Shown here: positions 46,170 to 54,199 of the stretch, piece after piece | Layout of the letters: the number at the start of each line of letters is the position of its first letter | Position numbering within the stretch: position 1 is the first letter of the stretch | NCBI RefSeq assembly: GCF_023502145.1 | Contig: NZ_JAMFLI010000010.1 | Coordinates: 1-64,000 of the forward strand | DNA length: 64,000 bases | DNA from: Craterilacuibacter sp. RT1T | Lineage (GTDB): Bacteria; Pseudomonadota; Gammaproteobacteria; Burkholderiales; Chromobacteriaceae | Direction: 5' to 3' | The notes under the pieces: generated by a model | What the model was told of the DNA's origin: nothing | Seen by the model: the letters and a program-made list of their open reading frames with translations, nothing else | The model's database searches: none | Position numbers and translations under genes: made by a program

Positions 46170-46843
46170 CCAGAATCATCAAGGCCGAATTCAACGGCAC
46201 AGCCATGCAATTCAATGCCGATGGTTGGATCAATGCCACACTTGCTGCTGAAAAATACGGCAAACGTGTTGATCACTGGCTGGCAAATCAGGAAACCACC
46301 GAATACATTTCCGCACTTGGGGAGGCACTAAATACCCGGAATTCCGGTGATTTAATCTACACGCGAAAAGGTCGGAGCGGCGGAACATGGCTGCATCCCA
46401 AGCTGGCAGTTATGTTTGCCCGCTGGCTGAATGTACGCTTCGCCATTTGGTGTGATGAACAAGTAGACACGCTGATCCGTGGCAATGCCGGCCCCGATAG
46501 TTGGCAGGCGGCCAGACATGATGCAGGGGCACGCTTCCGTGGCGTATGCGATCTGGTGAAGCTGGTACGTATGGCCGATGGCAAGGATGTGGCCCAGCAC
46601 CACTACGCCAACGAGGCACGGCTTATCAATTTGGCGCTCACTGGTAGCCTTGCCAAGGTAGACCGCAACGCCCTGAACAAACCCGAGCTGCGCTTACTGG
46701 AATTGGTAGAGGCACAGGACATGGTATTGCTGGGCCGTGGCGTGCCCTACGAAGAACGCAAGCGCACCCTGATGGTGTTTGCCAACGAACAACGCCAGCG
46801 TCTCGCCCTACCGGCCAACGATACGGGAAGGGCTTCCGCATGA
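46166..46843 (+). CDS. KilA-N domain protein (putative antirepressor)
   Basis: The 225-residue protein has a KilA-N DNA-binding domain (about 1-105: FNADGWINATLAAEKYGKRVD, GGTWLHPKLAVMFARWLNVRFAIWCDEQVD) and a helical C-terminal half (LRLLELVEAQDMVLLGRGVPYEERK). KilA-N proteins of phages and satellites are antirepressors or regulators. GGAGG seven bases upstream; start and stop overlap both neighbours by four bases. With a c4-like RNA upstream, it parallels the c4-icd-ant module of P1. Confidence 0.82.
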   Translation: MTRIIKAEFNGTAMQFNADGWINATLAAEKYGKRVDHWLANQETTEYISALGEALNTRNSGDLIYTRKGRSGGTWLHPKLAVMFARWLNVRFAIWCDEQVDTLIRGNAGPDSWQAARHDAGARFRGVCDLVKLVRMADGKDVAQHHYANEARLINLALTGSLAKVDRNALNKPELRLLELVEAQDMVLLGRGVPYEERKRTLMVFANEQRQRLALPANDTGRASA

Positions 46844-47301
46844 CAGCCTTGACCACGCGCCACGACATAGCACACAATGCCCCCGTACCGTTCAATAGCG
46901 GCACCGGGTTTGGAAGCCCGATCAACATGGCGGATACCCGCCACCCCGGCGGATTTTTTACGTCCGTACACCGCTACCCGTGCGCCAAGTTTATGGCGGG
47001 CCGTAGCGGGGGAGCCGCAAGGCTCGCCGGTTCCATGTTCCGGTCTTCCAACCCCGCTACGCGCCTGCCACCCCCGTTTGGAAGCGGACGGCAGGCCATC
47101 CAAATAAACATGGAGGCCATCATGCCTAGTATCGCCTTGCGCGCATTCCGCGCCATCTTCCCGCTGTTCGCTTATCCCGTTGCCACCGTTGCCCATGAGG
47201 CCGAAGCCCGCGCACTGGCTGCGCTATTGGTTGCCCAAGGCAAACGCGCCACGATCCAGCGTGCCGAACAAGGCTTTACCGTGTCGGAGGTGGCCGCATG
47301 A
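46840..47301 (+). CDS. Ash/Icd-like small protein region, dual start
   Basis: A 153-residue frame is coupled to the KilA-N stop (ATGA). Its first 90 codons are odd (SPINMADTRHPGGFFTSVHR, GGAARLAGSMFRSSNPATRL) and recall Ash-type ORFs of P4-like phages. GGAGG five bases before ATG 47122 strongly marks an internal start for a 59-residue protein (MPSIALRAFRAIFPLFAYPV, EAEARALAALLVAQGK) resembling, in size and layout, proteins annotated Icd-like cell-division inhibitors. The upstream part may be mainly regulatory RNA. Family assignment is from memory and weak. Confidence 0.5.
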   Translation: MTALTTRHDIAHNAPVPFNSGTGFGSPINMADTRHPGGFFTSVHRYPCAKFMAGRSGGAARLAGSMFRSSNPATRLPPPFGSGRQAIQINMEAIMPSIALRAFRAIFPLFAYPVATVAHEAEARALAALLVAQGKRATIQRAEQGFTVSEVAA

Positions 47302-47660
47302 AAACCGATATGCACACCGCTTCCAGCCTTCCATTGCTGGCTGAATATCACGCCACCCTGCAACAGCACACCGGCTTTTATGACGAACTGTCCATAGACG
47401 CCAAAAAGGCATCACTCCTGGAGAGTCACGCCGGCATAGTGGCAGATGATTGCGCCGACACCATCGAACTGCTGGCACGGCTGGTGGAATTTCGGGACCC
47501 GCTTGCCGGTGATGATAAGGAAATCATCGACCACATGGCCGGGGCACTTCGCCTTGTCGGGTCTGCGCTCAGGCTCGCCAATGATATGGAGCGCACAGCA
47601 GGCCAAGCCCGCCGGCTCCATGAAACAACAGCCCGCCAGCCGGCGCTGACCAAGGAATAA
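47298..47660 (+). CDS. Unknown helical protein, 120 residues
   Basis: ATGA-coupled to the previous gene. It is predicted to be all helical and mostly acidic (LLAEYHATLQQHTGFYDELS; CADTIELLARLVEFRDPLAG). No motif is recognised. Its position in the early operon just before the primase suggests a replication-accessory or regulatory role. Confidence 0.65.
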   Translation: MKTDMHTASSLPLLAEYHATLQQHTGFYDELSIDAKKASLLESHAGIVADDCADTIELLARLVEFRDPLAGDDKEIIDHMAGALRLVGSALRLANDMERTAGQARRLHETTARQPALTKE

Positions 47661-47663
47661 ACC

Positions 47664-47990
47664 ATGCACAAAAACGAAATCGCCTTTACTGGCGAGGCCA
47701 TCGGCTTGCCTGAAATCAGCCCAAACGCCCTGCAACTGGCTGAACGTGATGGTCTGATGGCCGCCCTGCGTATGTTGCACGTGATGCGCTGGCACTTGGA
47801 GGGGCACGAATACCAAGCCCACGGTCACAAAGCCGCCACGGCCTTTGCAGAGAGTTTTTTTAGCGTGTTCGAGACATGCCCGTCTGATACTTTGGCCAGT
47901 ACAAAAGACCGATCTATTGCTGCGCTGATTGCATCGCTGGTCGAGCACTGCCCCGCCATGATTGATGATTTGGAAAGGGGCATGGCATGA
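47664..47990 (+). CDS. Unknown protein, 108 residues
   Basis: It starts three bases after the previous stop and overlaps the primase start by four bases (ATGA). The sequence is helical (ALQLAERDGLMAALRMLHVM; SIAALIASLVEHCPAMIDDL) without recognised motifs. Tight coupling to the primase-helicase gene suggests co-regulation, possibly a partner of the replication protein. Confidence 0.65.
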   Translation: MHKNEIAFTGEAIGLPEISPNALQLAERDGLMAALRMLHVMRWHLEGHEYQAHGHKAATAFAESFFSVFETCPSDTLASTKDRSIAALIASLVEHCPAMIDDLERGMA

Positions 47991-50887
47991 ACAAGCGTCT
48001 ACCCTTTCCCGAAGTGAAAGCCGCTGCACTGGCCGCCTTGCCGCGTGTGCTGGATTGGGCAGGTATCCACCACCAGCAAGCCGGGCACGAGATCCAGATG
48101 CTCAATCCGACCCGTAGCAATGATGACGGATTCGGCTCGTTTTCAATCAACAGCGTGACCGGCGTATGGGCTGATTTTGCCAGCGGAGATAAAGGCGGGG
48201 ACGTGGTGTCTTTGGTGGCCTTTGTCAAAGGCTACGGGCAAGGCGATGCCTGCAAAGACTTGGCGCGGCTGTTTGGCATTATCAGCGGCGATGCTTCACC
48301 CAACAGCCAGCCGGCCCCGTTGCCGCCACCACCGCCACCGGCACCCGATCCATGGCAGGCATTGTTGCCTATCCCCGAAGGGATGATGGGCACCATCCCG
48401 CGCACCAAGTACAAGCACCCCGGCACGATTAAACAATTTTGGTGGTATCACGATGCCGCCGGCCAAAAGCTAGGGGCGGTTGTTCGGGTAGAGCCGGGCA
48501 TGAATGACCGCAGTAAGGACTATTTCCCTTTGTTCGCTTTCCAGCATAACGAGAGCGGCAAGCATGAATGGCGCTGGAAAAATATAAACGGCCTGCGCCC
48601 CTTGTATGGGCTGGATAAATTGGCGGACCGGCCTAATGCCCCGGTGGTAATTTGCGAAGGCGAGAAAGCCGCCGATGCCGCCGCCAAACTGTTGCCCGGT
48701 CACGTTGCAGTGTGCTGGATGGCGGGTGCCAAGGCACTAGGCAAGGCCGACTTCACCCCGCTATCAGGGCGCAATTGCCTGATCTGGCCGGACAATGACG
48801 CCCCCGGCGAAGCCGCCGCGCAAGAGTTGGCGGGGATACTCGGGCGGGTGGGTGTCGCTGGCGTTTATCAGGTAGATATTGCCGCCTTTGCCGAATTTAC
48901 CCCTGCCAGCGATCAAGGCCGCGCCGAACTAACACATGGCGGCAAGTGGGAGGCCGGCGACGATGCCGCCGATGCACTCGAATACGGCTGGACGGCTGGC
49001 CATATGCAATGCCTTGCCGAGGCCAAGCGCCTGATCCTTGCCGACAAGGACGAAACAACACCCACACCAGATGCCACTAGCGCGGCACCCAGCAAGCCAC
49101 GCGCACCACGACGCAAGGCGGCCAGCCCCGCACCATCCGGCAGCAACCCGTTTAAATTATCGGCGTCTGGCGTGTACTTTCAGACCGAAGATATGGATGT
49201 GGCGTTTTGGGTATGCGGGCCGCTGCATATTCTGGCCAGTACCCGCGATGATAACGGCGAAAACTGGGGGCTATTGGTACGCATGACTGACCCGGACGGC
49301 AACGATAAGGAATGGAATATTCCCGCCGAAATGCTGGCCGCTGGCGAAGGCACCGAGATTGTAAAAGGACTACTCACACGCGGTCTGCGCATGGGCGCTG
49401 GCCCCAAGGCCAAGCAGCGCTTGCTTGAGTATCTGGGGCGTTACGATGGCGATGCCCGCGCCACCTTGGTGAATCGTATGGGCTGGCACAAGGGCGCTTT
49501 CCTGTTGCCGGATGCGTGCATAGGCGACACGTCAGAGCCACTGGTCTACCGTGCCGAAAGCAAGCAGCGTGAGATTGTCAAAACCGCCGGCACCTTGCAG
49601 CAATGGCAGCAAGAGGTGGGGCGTTATTGTGTCGGCAATAGCCGGATGTTGTTTGCCGTATCGACCGCCTTTGCTGGGCCACTCATGGATATTATCGGGG
49701 CTGAGTCTGGCGGGTTTCATCTATACGGGGAAAGTTCGCAAGGCAAAAGCACCATTTTTGAAGCCTTGTCTAGCGTGTACGGCACCAAGGATTTTATGCG
49801 CTCGTGGCGCTCAACCGATAACAGCCTAGAGGCCGTGGCCACCGAGTATTCAGACTGCGTTTTGCCACTGGACGAAATCGGCATGTGTGACCCGCGCATT
49901 GTTGGCGACACCATTTACATGCTGGGCAATGGCAAGGGCAAAGGCCGCGCCAATGACCAAGGCGGGAGCCGGGGCCGTGTTGCATCATGGCGCTTGCTGT
50001 TCTTGTCGTCTGGCGAGGTGACACCAGAAGCCCGAATGCTTGAGGTTGGCCGCAAGATGATGGCCGGCATGGAAGTTCGGCTTGTAAACATCCCCAAGAA
50101 TGAGCACACCGAATTCGGCATGTTTGAGTGCATCCACGGCAAGAAATCAGCCAGTGCTTTTGCCGATGGGATCAAGGCTGCCACAGCAAAATACTATGGG
50201 ACGCCGATACGGGCTTATCTGGGCAAGCTAGTTGCTGAGCGGGCTAAAGTTGCGGCGCTCTTGGTGGAGGGCATGAAGCGGTTTGCCGGCGACGTTGTCC
50301 CAGATGGGGCGCATGGTCAGGTGCATCGTGTCGCTTACCGCTTTGCACTGGTGGCCATGGCGGGTGAACTGGCGAGTGAATGGGGCGTGACCGACTGGCC
50401 GAAAGGGGAAGCAATCAAGGCAGCCCGCCTTTGCTTTACCGATTGGCTGCATTCACGCGGCACCAGAGGGAGCCGCGAAGATGACCAGATCATTGCACGG
50501 ATAAGGCTGTTTTTTGAGCAGAACGGCGAAGCCCGATTTACTCGCCTATCCACAGAAACAGCACTTTATGACAATGAAGGCAGCGCCCCAGACCCGGACG
50601 ACCACGCCCCGAAAACGCTGGCCCGTTGTGGCTATCGCCTGAAAGATAAAACCGAAGGGCTGATAAAGTATTACATCTTGCCGGAGAGTTTTAGAACGGA
50701 GATTTGCGCCGGGCTAGACCATAACCGGGTATGTAAATTATTGCTTGAACTTGGCGCGTTAGAGACCACCAAGGGCGGTAACAATCGCTTGCAGGTCAGG
50801 ACAACGCCAGAGGCAAAATACAGCAATAGCGGGCGGGCTTGGGTGTATTGCATTACGTCTAATCTGTTTGGTGGCAGCCATGACTAG
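47987..50887 (+). CDS. Primase-helicase (Toprim and DUF927 domains)
   Basis: The 966-residue replication protein has an N-terminal primase-like module (FGSFSINSVTGVWADFASGDKGGDVVSL), a Toprim domain at about 215-290 (VVICEGEKAADAAAKLLPG; CLIWPDNDAPGEAAAQELAG), a Pro/Ala linker near 360-385, and a DUF927 helicase domain. That domain has Walker A GESSQGKST at about 580 and Walker B CVLPLDEIGM. This is the organisation of P4 alpha-like replicases, which prime, unwind and bind origin iterons. It starts ATGA-coupled with GAAAGGGG upstream. The GTGAC repeats in this element are its probable targets, by analogy. Confidence 0.9.
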   Translation: MNKRLPFPEVKAAALAALPRVLDWAGIHHQQAGHEIQMLNPTRSNDDGFGSFSINSVTGVWADFASGDKGGDVVSLVAFVKGYGQGDACKDLARLFGIISGDASPNSQPAPLPPPPPPAPDPWQALLPIPEGMMGTIPRTKYKHPGTIKQFWWYHDAAGQKLGAVVRVEPGMNDRSKDYFPLFAFQHNESGKHEWRWKNINGLRPLYGLDKLADRPNAPVVICEGEKAADAAAKLLPGHVAVCWMAGAKALGKADFTPLSGRNCLIWPDNDAPGEAAAQELAGILGRVGVAGVYQVDIAAFAEFTPASDQGRAELTHGGKWEAGDDAADALEYGWTAGHMQCLAEAKRLILADKDETTPTPDATSAAPSKPRAPRRKAASPAPSGSNPFKLSASGVYFQTEDMDVAFWVCGPLHILASTRDDNGENWGLLVRMTDPDGNDKEWNIPAEMLAAGEGTEIVKGLLTRGLRMGAGPKAKQRLLEYLGRYDGDARATLVNRMGWHKGAFLLPDACIGDTSEPLVYRAESKQREIVKTAGTLQQWQQEVGRYCVGNSRMLFAVSTAFAGPLMDIIGAESGGFHLYGESSQGKSTIFEALSSVYGTKDFMRSWRSTDNSLEAVATEYSDCVLPLDEIGMCDPRIVGDTIYMLGNGKGKGRANDQGGSRGRVASWRLLFLSSGEVTPEARMLEVGRKMMAGMEVRLVNIPKNEHTEFGMFECIHGKKSASAFADGIKAATAKYYGTPIRAYLGKLVAERAKVAALLVEGMKRFAGDVVPDGAHGQVHRVAYRFALVAMAGELASEWGVTDWPKGEAIKAARLCFTDWLHSRGTRGSREDDQIIARIRLFFEQNGEARFTRLSTETALYDNEGSAPDPDDHAPKTLARCGYRLKDKTEGLIKYYILPESFRTEICAGLDHNRVCKLLLELGALETTKGGNNRLQVRTTPEAKYSNSGRAWVYCITSNLFGGSHD

Positions 50888-51356
50888 CGCCTTATCGTCG
50901 TCGTGGCTGGATGGTCTATTTTCCCAAACCGAGATAGCGCCGGAACAAGGCCACAGCGAAACGACATTTGTAACCAAGGCAGGCGAACAAGCAGACCCGC
51001 TTTCCCTGCCGTGGTGTACTGATGATGGAGCCGCGCTATCGGGCACGCTTCACCCCTTAGCCGCCGCGCCGCTGATGTGCCGTGCTTGCTATCGACTGGG
51101 GGAAGTCTCTTGCCAGTCAGCAGCAAGCCCGCCACCACTAGCCACCGCTGCCCGTTGTCAGTCTTTCGCGCCGCGTGACGGGGTGACTATTGGCAAGACT
51201 TGGCTATGGCGTGTTGGGCTTGTTGGTGGTGGCATCGTGTGGCTGTCATGCCTTCCAGAAAAAGGCCAACGCCAAGCCATACAAACCGCCCGCGCTGAGT
51301 ATGGAGACAAGATAGAGTCTGTTCACCCCTGCCCCGGATTTGATGCAATCCCATAA
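50880..51356 (+). CDS. Unknown protein downstream of the primase
   Basis: The 158-residue frame overlaps the primase by eight bases (ATGACTAG). It carries scattered cysteines (LPWCTDD, MCRACYRLG, SFAPRDG) and a hydrophobic stretch (WLWRVGLVGGGIVWLSCL). The layout recalls short proteins of phage origin with MTSAL...WLDGLF starts, but I cannot name a family. It ends the rightward early operon. Confidence 0.55.
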   Translation: MTSALSSSWLDGLFSQTEIAPEQGHSETTFVTKAGEQADPLSLPWCTDDGAALSGTLHPLAAAPLMCRACYRLGEVSCQSAASPPPLATAARCQSFAPRDGVTIGKTWLWRVGLVGGGIVWLSCLPEKGQRQAIQTARAEYGDKIESVHPCPGFDAIP

Positions 51357-51416
51357 GCAAAGGCCCAGCAATTTCTATGGTACAAAAAATACAATCATTG
51401 CCAATAATTTAAATTA

Positions 51417-51812
51417 TTATTTTGAGCCAAAAACATCTTTCAACTGTTTCAATATCTCCACAAATATAGATGGAGATGTGGATTCTTCAGAGTCACGATA
51501 AAAAACGCCGCGCGCAATAACAAGAGAAAGCAACAACGGTATTATTGCCGTCACAATCAAAAGATACAAATCCTCTTTGCTATGTGGCCGCGTAGCAAGC
51601 AATACTATTATTTGAATAAAAGTTAAAATAAAAAAAACTAAAACGACTACAAATATCCCATAAAAAACATAAGTTCTAAAATCATGCGTTTGCTGCTTCT
51701 CTTTTAAACGAAGACCCTCCATATCACCAGCTGGAGGGCCTACGTCTGCTGGCATCTCTATTTCCTGAAGCCCTTGCAAGTCAACACTTCCACCAACTTC
51801 ACTCATTCCCAT
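51417..51812 (-). CDS. Two-helix membrane protein, possible toxin partner
   Basis: The 131-residue protein has an acidic soluble N-terminus (about 1-45) and two strong membrane helices at about 47-73 (FVVVLVFFILTFIQIIVLLA) and 82-105 (LYLLIVTAIIPLLLSLVIAR). A short C-terminal tail (about 106-131) follows. The gene is A+T-rich, unlike the replication operon, and starts three bases after the Panacea gene stop, so the two are coupled. Membrane-acting effectors are among known partners of Panacea proteins; that role is inferred from context only. The second methionine (51806) is an alternative start. Confidence 0.7.
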   Translation of the reverse strand: MGMSEVGGSVDLQGLQEIEMPADVGPPAGDMEGLRLKEKQQTHDFRTYVFYGIFVVVLVFFILTFIQIIVLLATRPHSKEDLYLLIVTAIIPLLLSLVIARGVFYRDSEESTSPSIFVEILKQLKDVFGSK

Positions 51813-51815
51813 GGA

Positions 51816-52310
51816 TTATGCTTTATGTGTTTTATTGCGATTATCATTTGCTTTCTCAACGAAGTATTTTTTTATTTCTTCATTTTTAATAAATGTCTTT
51901 CCATTTCTTCTTGCATCAAACCAAGGAGTATCTGGCTGATGCGTCATATCAGAAAGCTGCAATGCAGAATATGGAGAGTACTTACCCCAAACAACATCCA
52001 GTAGTTTCCAAAAATCACTATCAGAAAACCGGACCATTAAAGCACGATGAGTGTTTTCATCAGATGGCTCTGGAGCATAAGAAATAGGAGACTTCCCATA
52101 ACCTTTAAATTCGTGGTAAATATTTTCTATAACAGGGCCATATGGCCATGCCTCAAAAGACTCATCAAAAAGCTCTCTACCATATACAGCAAGATTCCAT
52201 CCGTTCAAAAAGAACAGAAGCTTCTGAAGCTTCATATGAGTAAGCTGAGATCCCTCGTTTTTTGCTTTATATATCAAGCTATTAGCAACATGTCGTGCTT
52301 TGTACGCCAT
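51816..52310 (-). CDS. Panacea (DUF4065)-domain protein, putative antitoxin
   Basis: The 164-residue protein fits the Panacea/SocA-like domain: ARHVANSLIYKAKN, LTHMKLQKLLFFLNGWNLAV, FEAWPYGPVIENIYHEFKGYG. The LQKLLY-like helix and the W-x-YGPV segment are the family's landmarks. Panacea domains serve as antitoxins for many unrelated toxins. AGGA seven bases before ATG 52310 sets the start; an earlier in-frame methionine lacks support. It is A+T-rich, opposite in strand to the early operon, and upstream of the membrane protein. Confidence 0.82.
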   Translation of the reverse strand: MAYKARHVANSLIYKAKNEGSQLTHMKLQKLLFFLNGWNLAVYGRELFDESFEAWPYGPVIENIYHEFKGYGKSPISYAPEPSDENTHRALMVRFSDSDFWKLLDVVWGKYSPYSALQLSDMTHQPDTPWFDARRNGKTFIKNEEIKKYFVEKANDNRNKTHKA

Positions 52311-52467
52311 AGTCACTTCCTCGCTTTCCTTGCTGGCAACCACTAAAAACTATGACATAGTAGTCAGCGCATTTTACGAAACCGACAAGTGTAATATACA
52401 GCAACCAGATCGTATACGCTTAGCCAATAATGGAAGGTATCTTGGCCATATCTAAACGAGGAACAGC

Positions 52468-53146
52468 CAAGGCCACAGCCAGATCACTGGCCAGTGGACA
52501 CACACACCACAGCACCGACCACGATAGCCACCGGCAAGCACCCTGCCCATACCCGAGCGGGTGACGAACCAAGACCACAACCGGATCACCAGTCCGTGAT
52601 CACCACACCCTGCAAGACCATGAAGCAAGCACGCGCCGCCAGTGCAACAGCCCGCTTTCCAGCGCCCACGCTGGTGACGCCAAGGCCACGGCTAGGTCAC
52701 CAGCCAGTGCCCCACACGCTACCGCACCATCCACGCCGGCAGCCGGCAAGCGCCTTACCCATGCCCGAGCCAGTGACAGCCAAGGCCACGACCAGATCAC
52801 CAGCTCGTGATCCACACGCTACCGCACCGACCACGCCGGCCACCGGCAAGCGCCTTACCCATGCCCGAGCGGGTGACGAACCAAGACCACAACCGGATCA
52901 CCAATCCGTGACCACCACACCCTGCAAGACCATGAAGCACGCACGCGCCGCCAGTGCAACAGCCAACTTTCCAGCGCCCACGCTGGTGACAGCCAAGGAC
53001 ACGGCCAGACCACCAGTCCGTGCCACACAAGCCACAACACCGGCCATGGCAGCCACCGGCAAGCGCCTTACCCATGTCCGATCCAGTGACGACCAAGGCC
53101 ACAACCAGACCACCAGCCTGTGACCACCACACCCTGCAAGACCATA
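52468..53146. repeat. Repeat array 2: alternating A and B units of ~100 and ~111 bp
   Basis: The landmark (GATCACC or close variants) occurs at 52482, 52584, 52695, 52795, 52896, 53008 and 53108, giving periods 102, 111, 100, 101, 112 and 100. A units match array 1. B units contain CACACCCTGCAAGACCATG, an AAGCACGCACGCGCCGCCAG stretch and TTTCCAGCGCCCACGCTGG. The order is A-B-A-A-B-A-partial B. Nearly every unit ends with one GGTGAC or AGTGAC. A 209-codon open frame here is a by-product of the repeats. Confidence 0.88.
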
Positions 53147-53254
53147 GATCAAAGGCATGCAACCGGCAACATATGGCAAGGCGAATTTGTATATAAGGAA
53201 TTTAAAAACATGGCAAACATGGGCAAATAAAGGCTTTAAAGTAAGCAAATTTAA

Positions 53255-53410
53255 GCGTGCAAAATGGCGCTAATTTTGCCATTTTTTGCCCTGTCACCGC
53301 CTATAAGGCAGTGACACCCGATTTTGTCACCGCCTAAAAACCCTTTAAAAACAACAATGTCACTGCGTCACCGCTGTCACCGCCTGCTTTTTGGTGCATG
53401 GGTGGTTTGT
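53255..53410. repeat. Right copy of the ~155-bp inverted repeat
   Basis: Reverse complement of 42048-42200 with scattered differences, again with six GTGAC motifs (reading GTCAC on +). With the left copy it encloses the integrase, arrays, early operon and cargo. Confidence 0.85.
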
Positions 53411-54085
53411 GCGCCGTTAGGATGTAAAAAAGATCGGCAGCGGGGGCGCTTTGGTGAAGCATCATTGCCCAATGGAAATGCAAAGGTACTTCCCGGAGGG
53501 GTGCCCTATACGGGTAGGGCAGGCGCGAGACTTTGCCAGTCTGTGAAGCTTCCGGCTAACTTAACCGTTCACACGGGTTAACTTGATTACTTGTTGTTAA
53601 TACTTAAAGGTCTGACCGCATACCCAAAATGGCGGGTCCTTCCATAGGGTGCCCAAGCAAGGGTAATTCGATCCTCGCTAGCGTCCTAGCCACGATAATT
53701 TCATAAGGGGGTTATGCCGTAATGAAGGGGGCAGGGGGTGGTCAGAAGTCTGTACTCAACTAGTCGGAACCGCGTGCCTAACTGTGAATTTTTATGGAGA
53801 GGCTTTTTCAAGGGGGGGGGGGTTAAGAATGAAGCATCAAGGTAGGGAGATCGTGGGCAGAGGGAAGCATCCTTATACCCTGACAGAAGATTGCACAACA
53901 GAAGCACCGTATGGCCGAGTGGCGAGAGCTTCGCTAGTGGACTGAGACAGCCCCTAACCCCTGCCCATGGAAACGGATTTTCTGTGGTTTCATGGGGTAG
54001 CAAGACAAGCTTGGGGGTATATTTGGGGGTACATTTGGAATATGAAAAACACAAACCCTTACAATCTGTGGCTTGCAGGCCACAA
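53411..54085. other. Non-coding right end of element 1
   Basis: No convincing gene is seen in these 675 bp; a minus-strand frame at 53701-54144 has no signals. They hold an 11-G tract at 53812-53822 and the arm-like repeat TGGGGGTATATTTGGGGGTA at 54012-54031, which matches the left end of the element. Confidence 0.6.
53812..53822. repeat. Homopolymer of 11 G
   Basis: An uninterrupted run of 11 G in non-coding DNA of element 1, the same length as the tract upstream of adhE. Confidence 0.7.
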
Positions 54086-54107
54086 TTCGATTCCCGCCGG
54101 GGCACCA
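54086..54107 (+). repeat. Internal att site between the two elements
   Basis: TTCGATTCCCGCCGGGG then CACCA repeats the tRNA-Arg 3' end (41742-41764) with one G missing. It marks the junction of element 1 and element 2, 93 bp before the second integrase. Confidence 0.85.
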
Positions 54108-54170
54108 CCTCACTGCCAAGTGGTTGATTTGCATGATTTTCCATTCAGATCAGCCACTTACATCTCGCCG

Positions 54171-54192
54171 GTGTTACACGTGGGTGTTACAC
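54171..54192. promoter_or_regulatory. Paired GTGTTACAC repeats before integrase 2
   Basis: GTGTTACAC occurs at 54171-54179 and 54184-54192, 13 bp apart, ending eight bases before the start codon. They may be arm-type sites or an operator of the second recombinase. Confidence 0.5.
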
Positions 54193-54199
54193 TCGCAGG

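Larger units (their letters stand above)
41742..54107. mobile_element. Element 1: P4-like integrative replicon
   Basis: Bounded by the tRNA 3' end (41742-41764) and its partial copy (54086-54107). It carries an integrase next to the tRNA, AlpA-type regulators, a c4-like RNA, a KilA-N protein and a Toprim/DUF927 primase-helicase, the core set of P4-type satellites. No capsid, tail or conjugation gene is present, so it must depend on a helper or move only by excision. It also carries inverted iteron repeats, two ~100-bp repeat arrays and an A+T-rich cargo pair. Confidence 0.85.

Noticed and set aside
52494-53123. A 209-codon repetitive protein gene in array 2, and 60-120-codon minus-strand frames across both arrays
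   Set aside because: They mirror the DNA repeat; no ribosome-binding site, and spacing changes of 89-112 bp would break the frame between units.
52468-53146. CRISPR array
   Set aside because: Units are ~100 bp and diverged along their length. There are no short identical repeats separated by unique spacers and no cas genes.
53905-53950. tRNA-Ser/Leu-like stretch GGCCGAGTGGCGAGAGC
   Set aside because: It resembles a D arm, but no acceptor stem, anticodon arm or T arm can be drawn around it.
53701-54144. A 147-codon minus-strand frame at the right end of element 1
   Set aside because: It spans the arm-like repeats and the poly-G tract and overlaps the att site, with no ribosome-binding site or domain.
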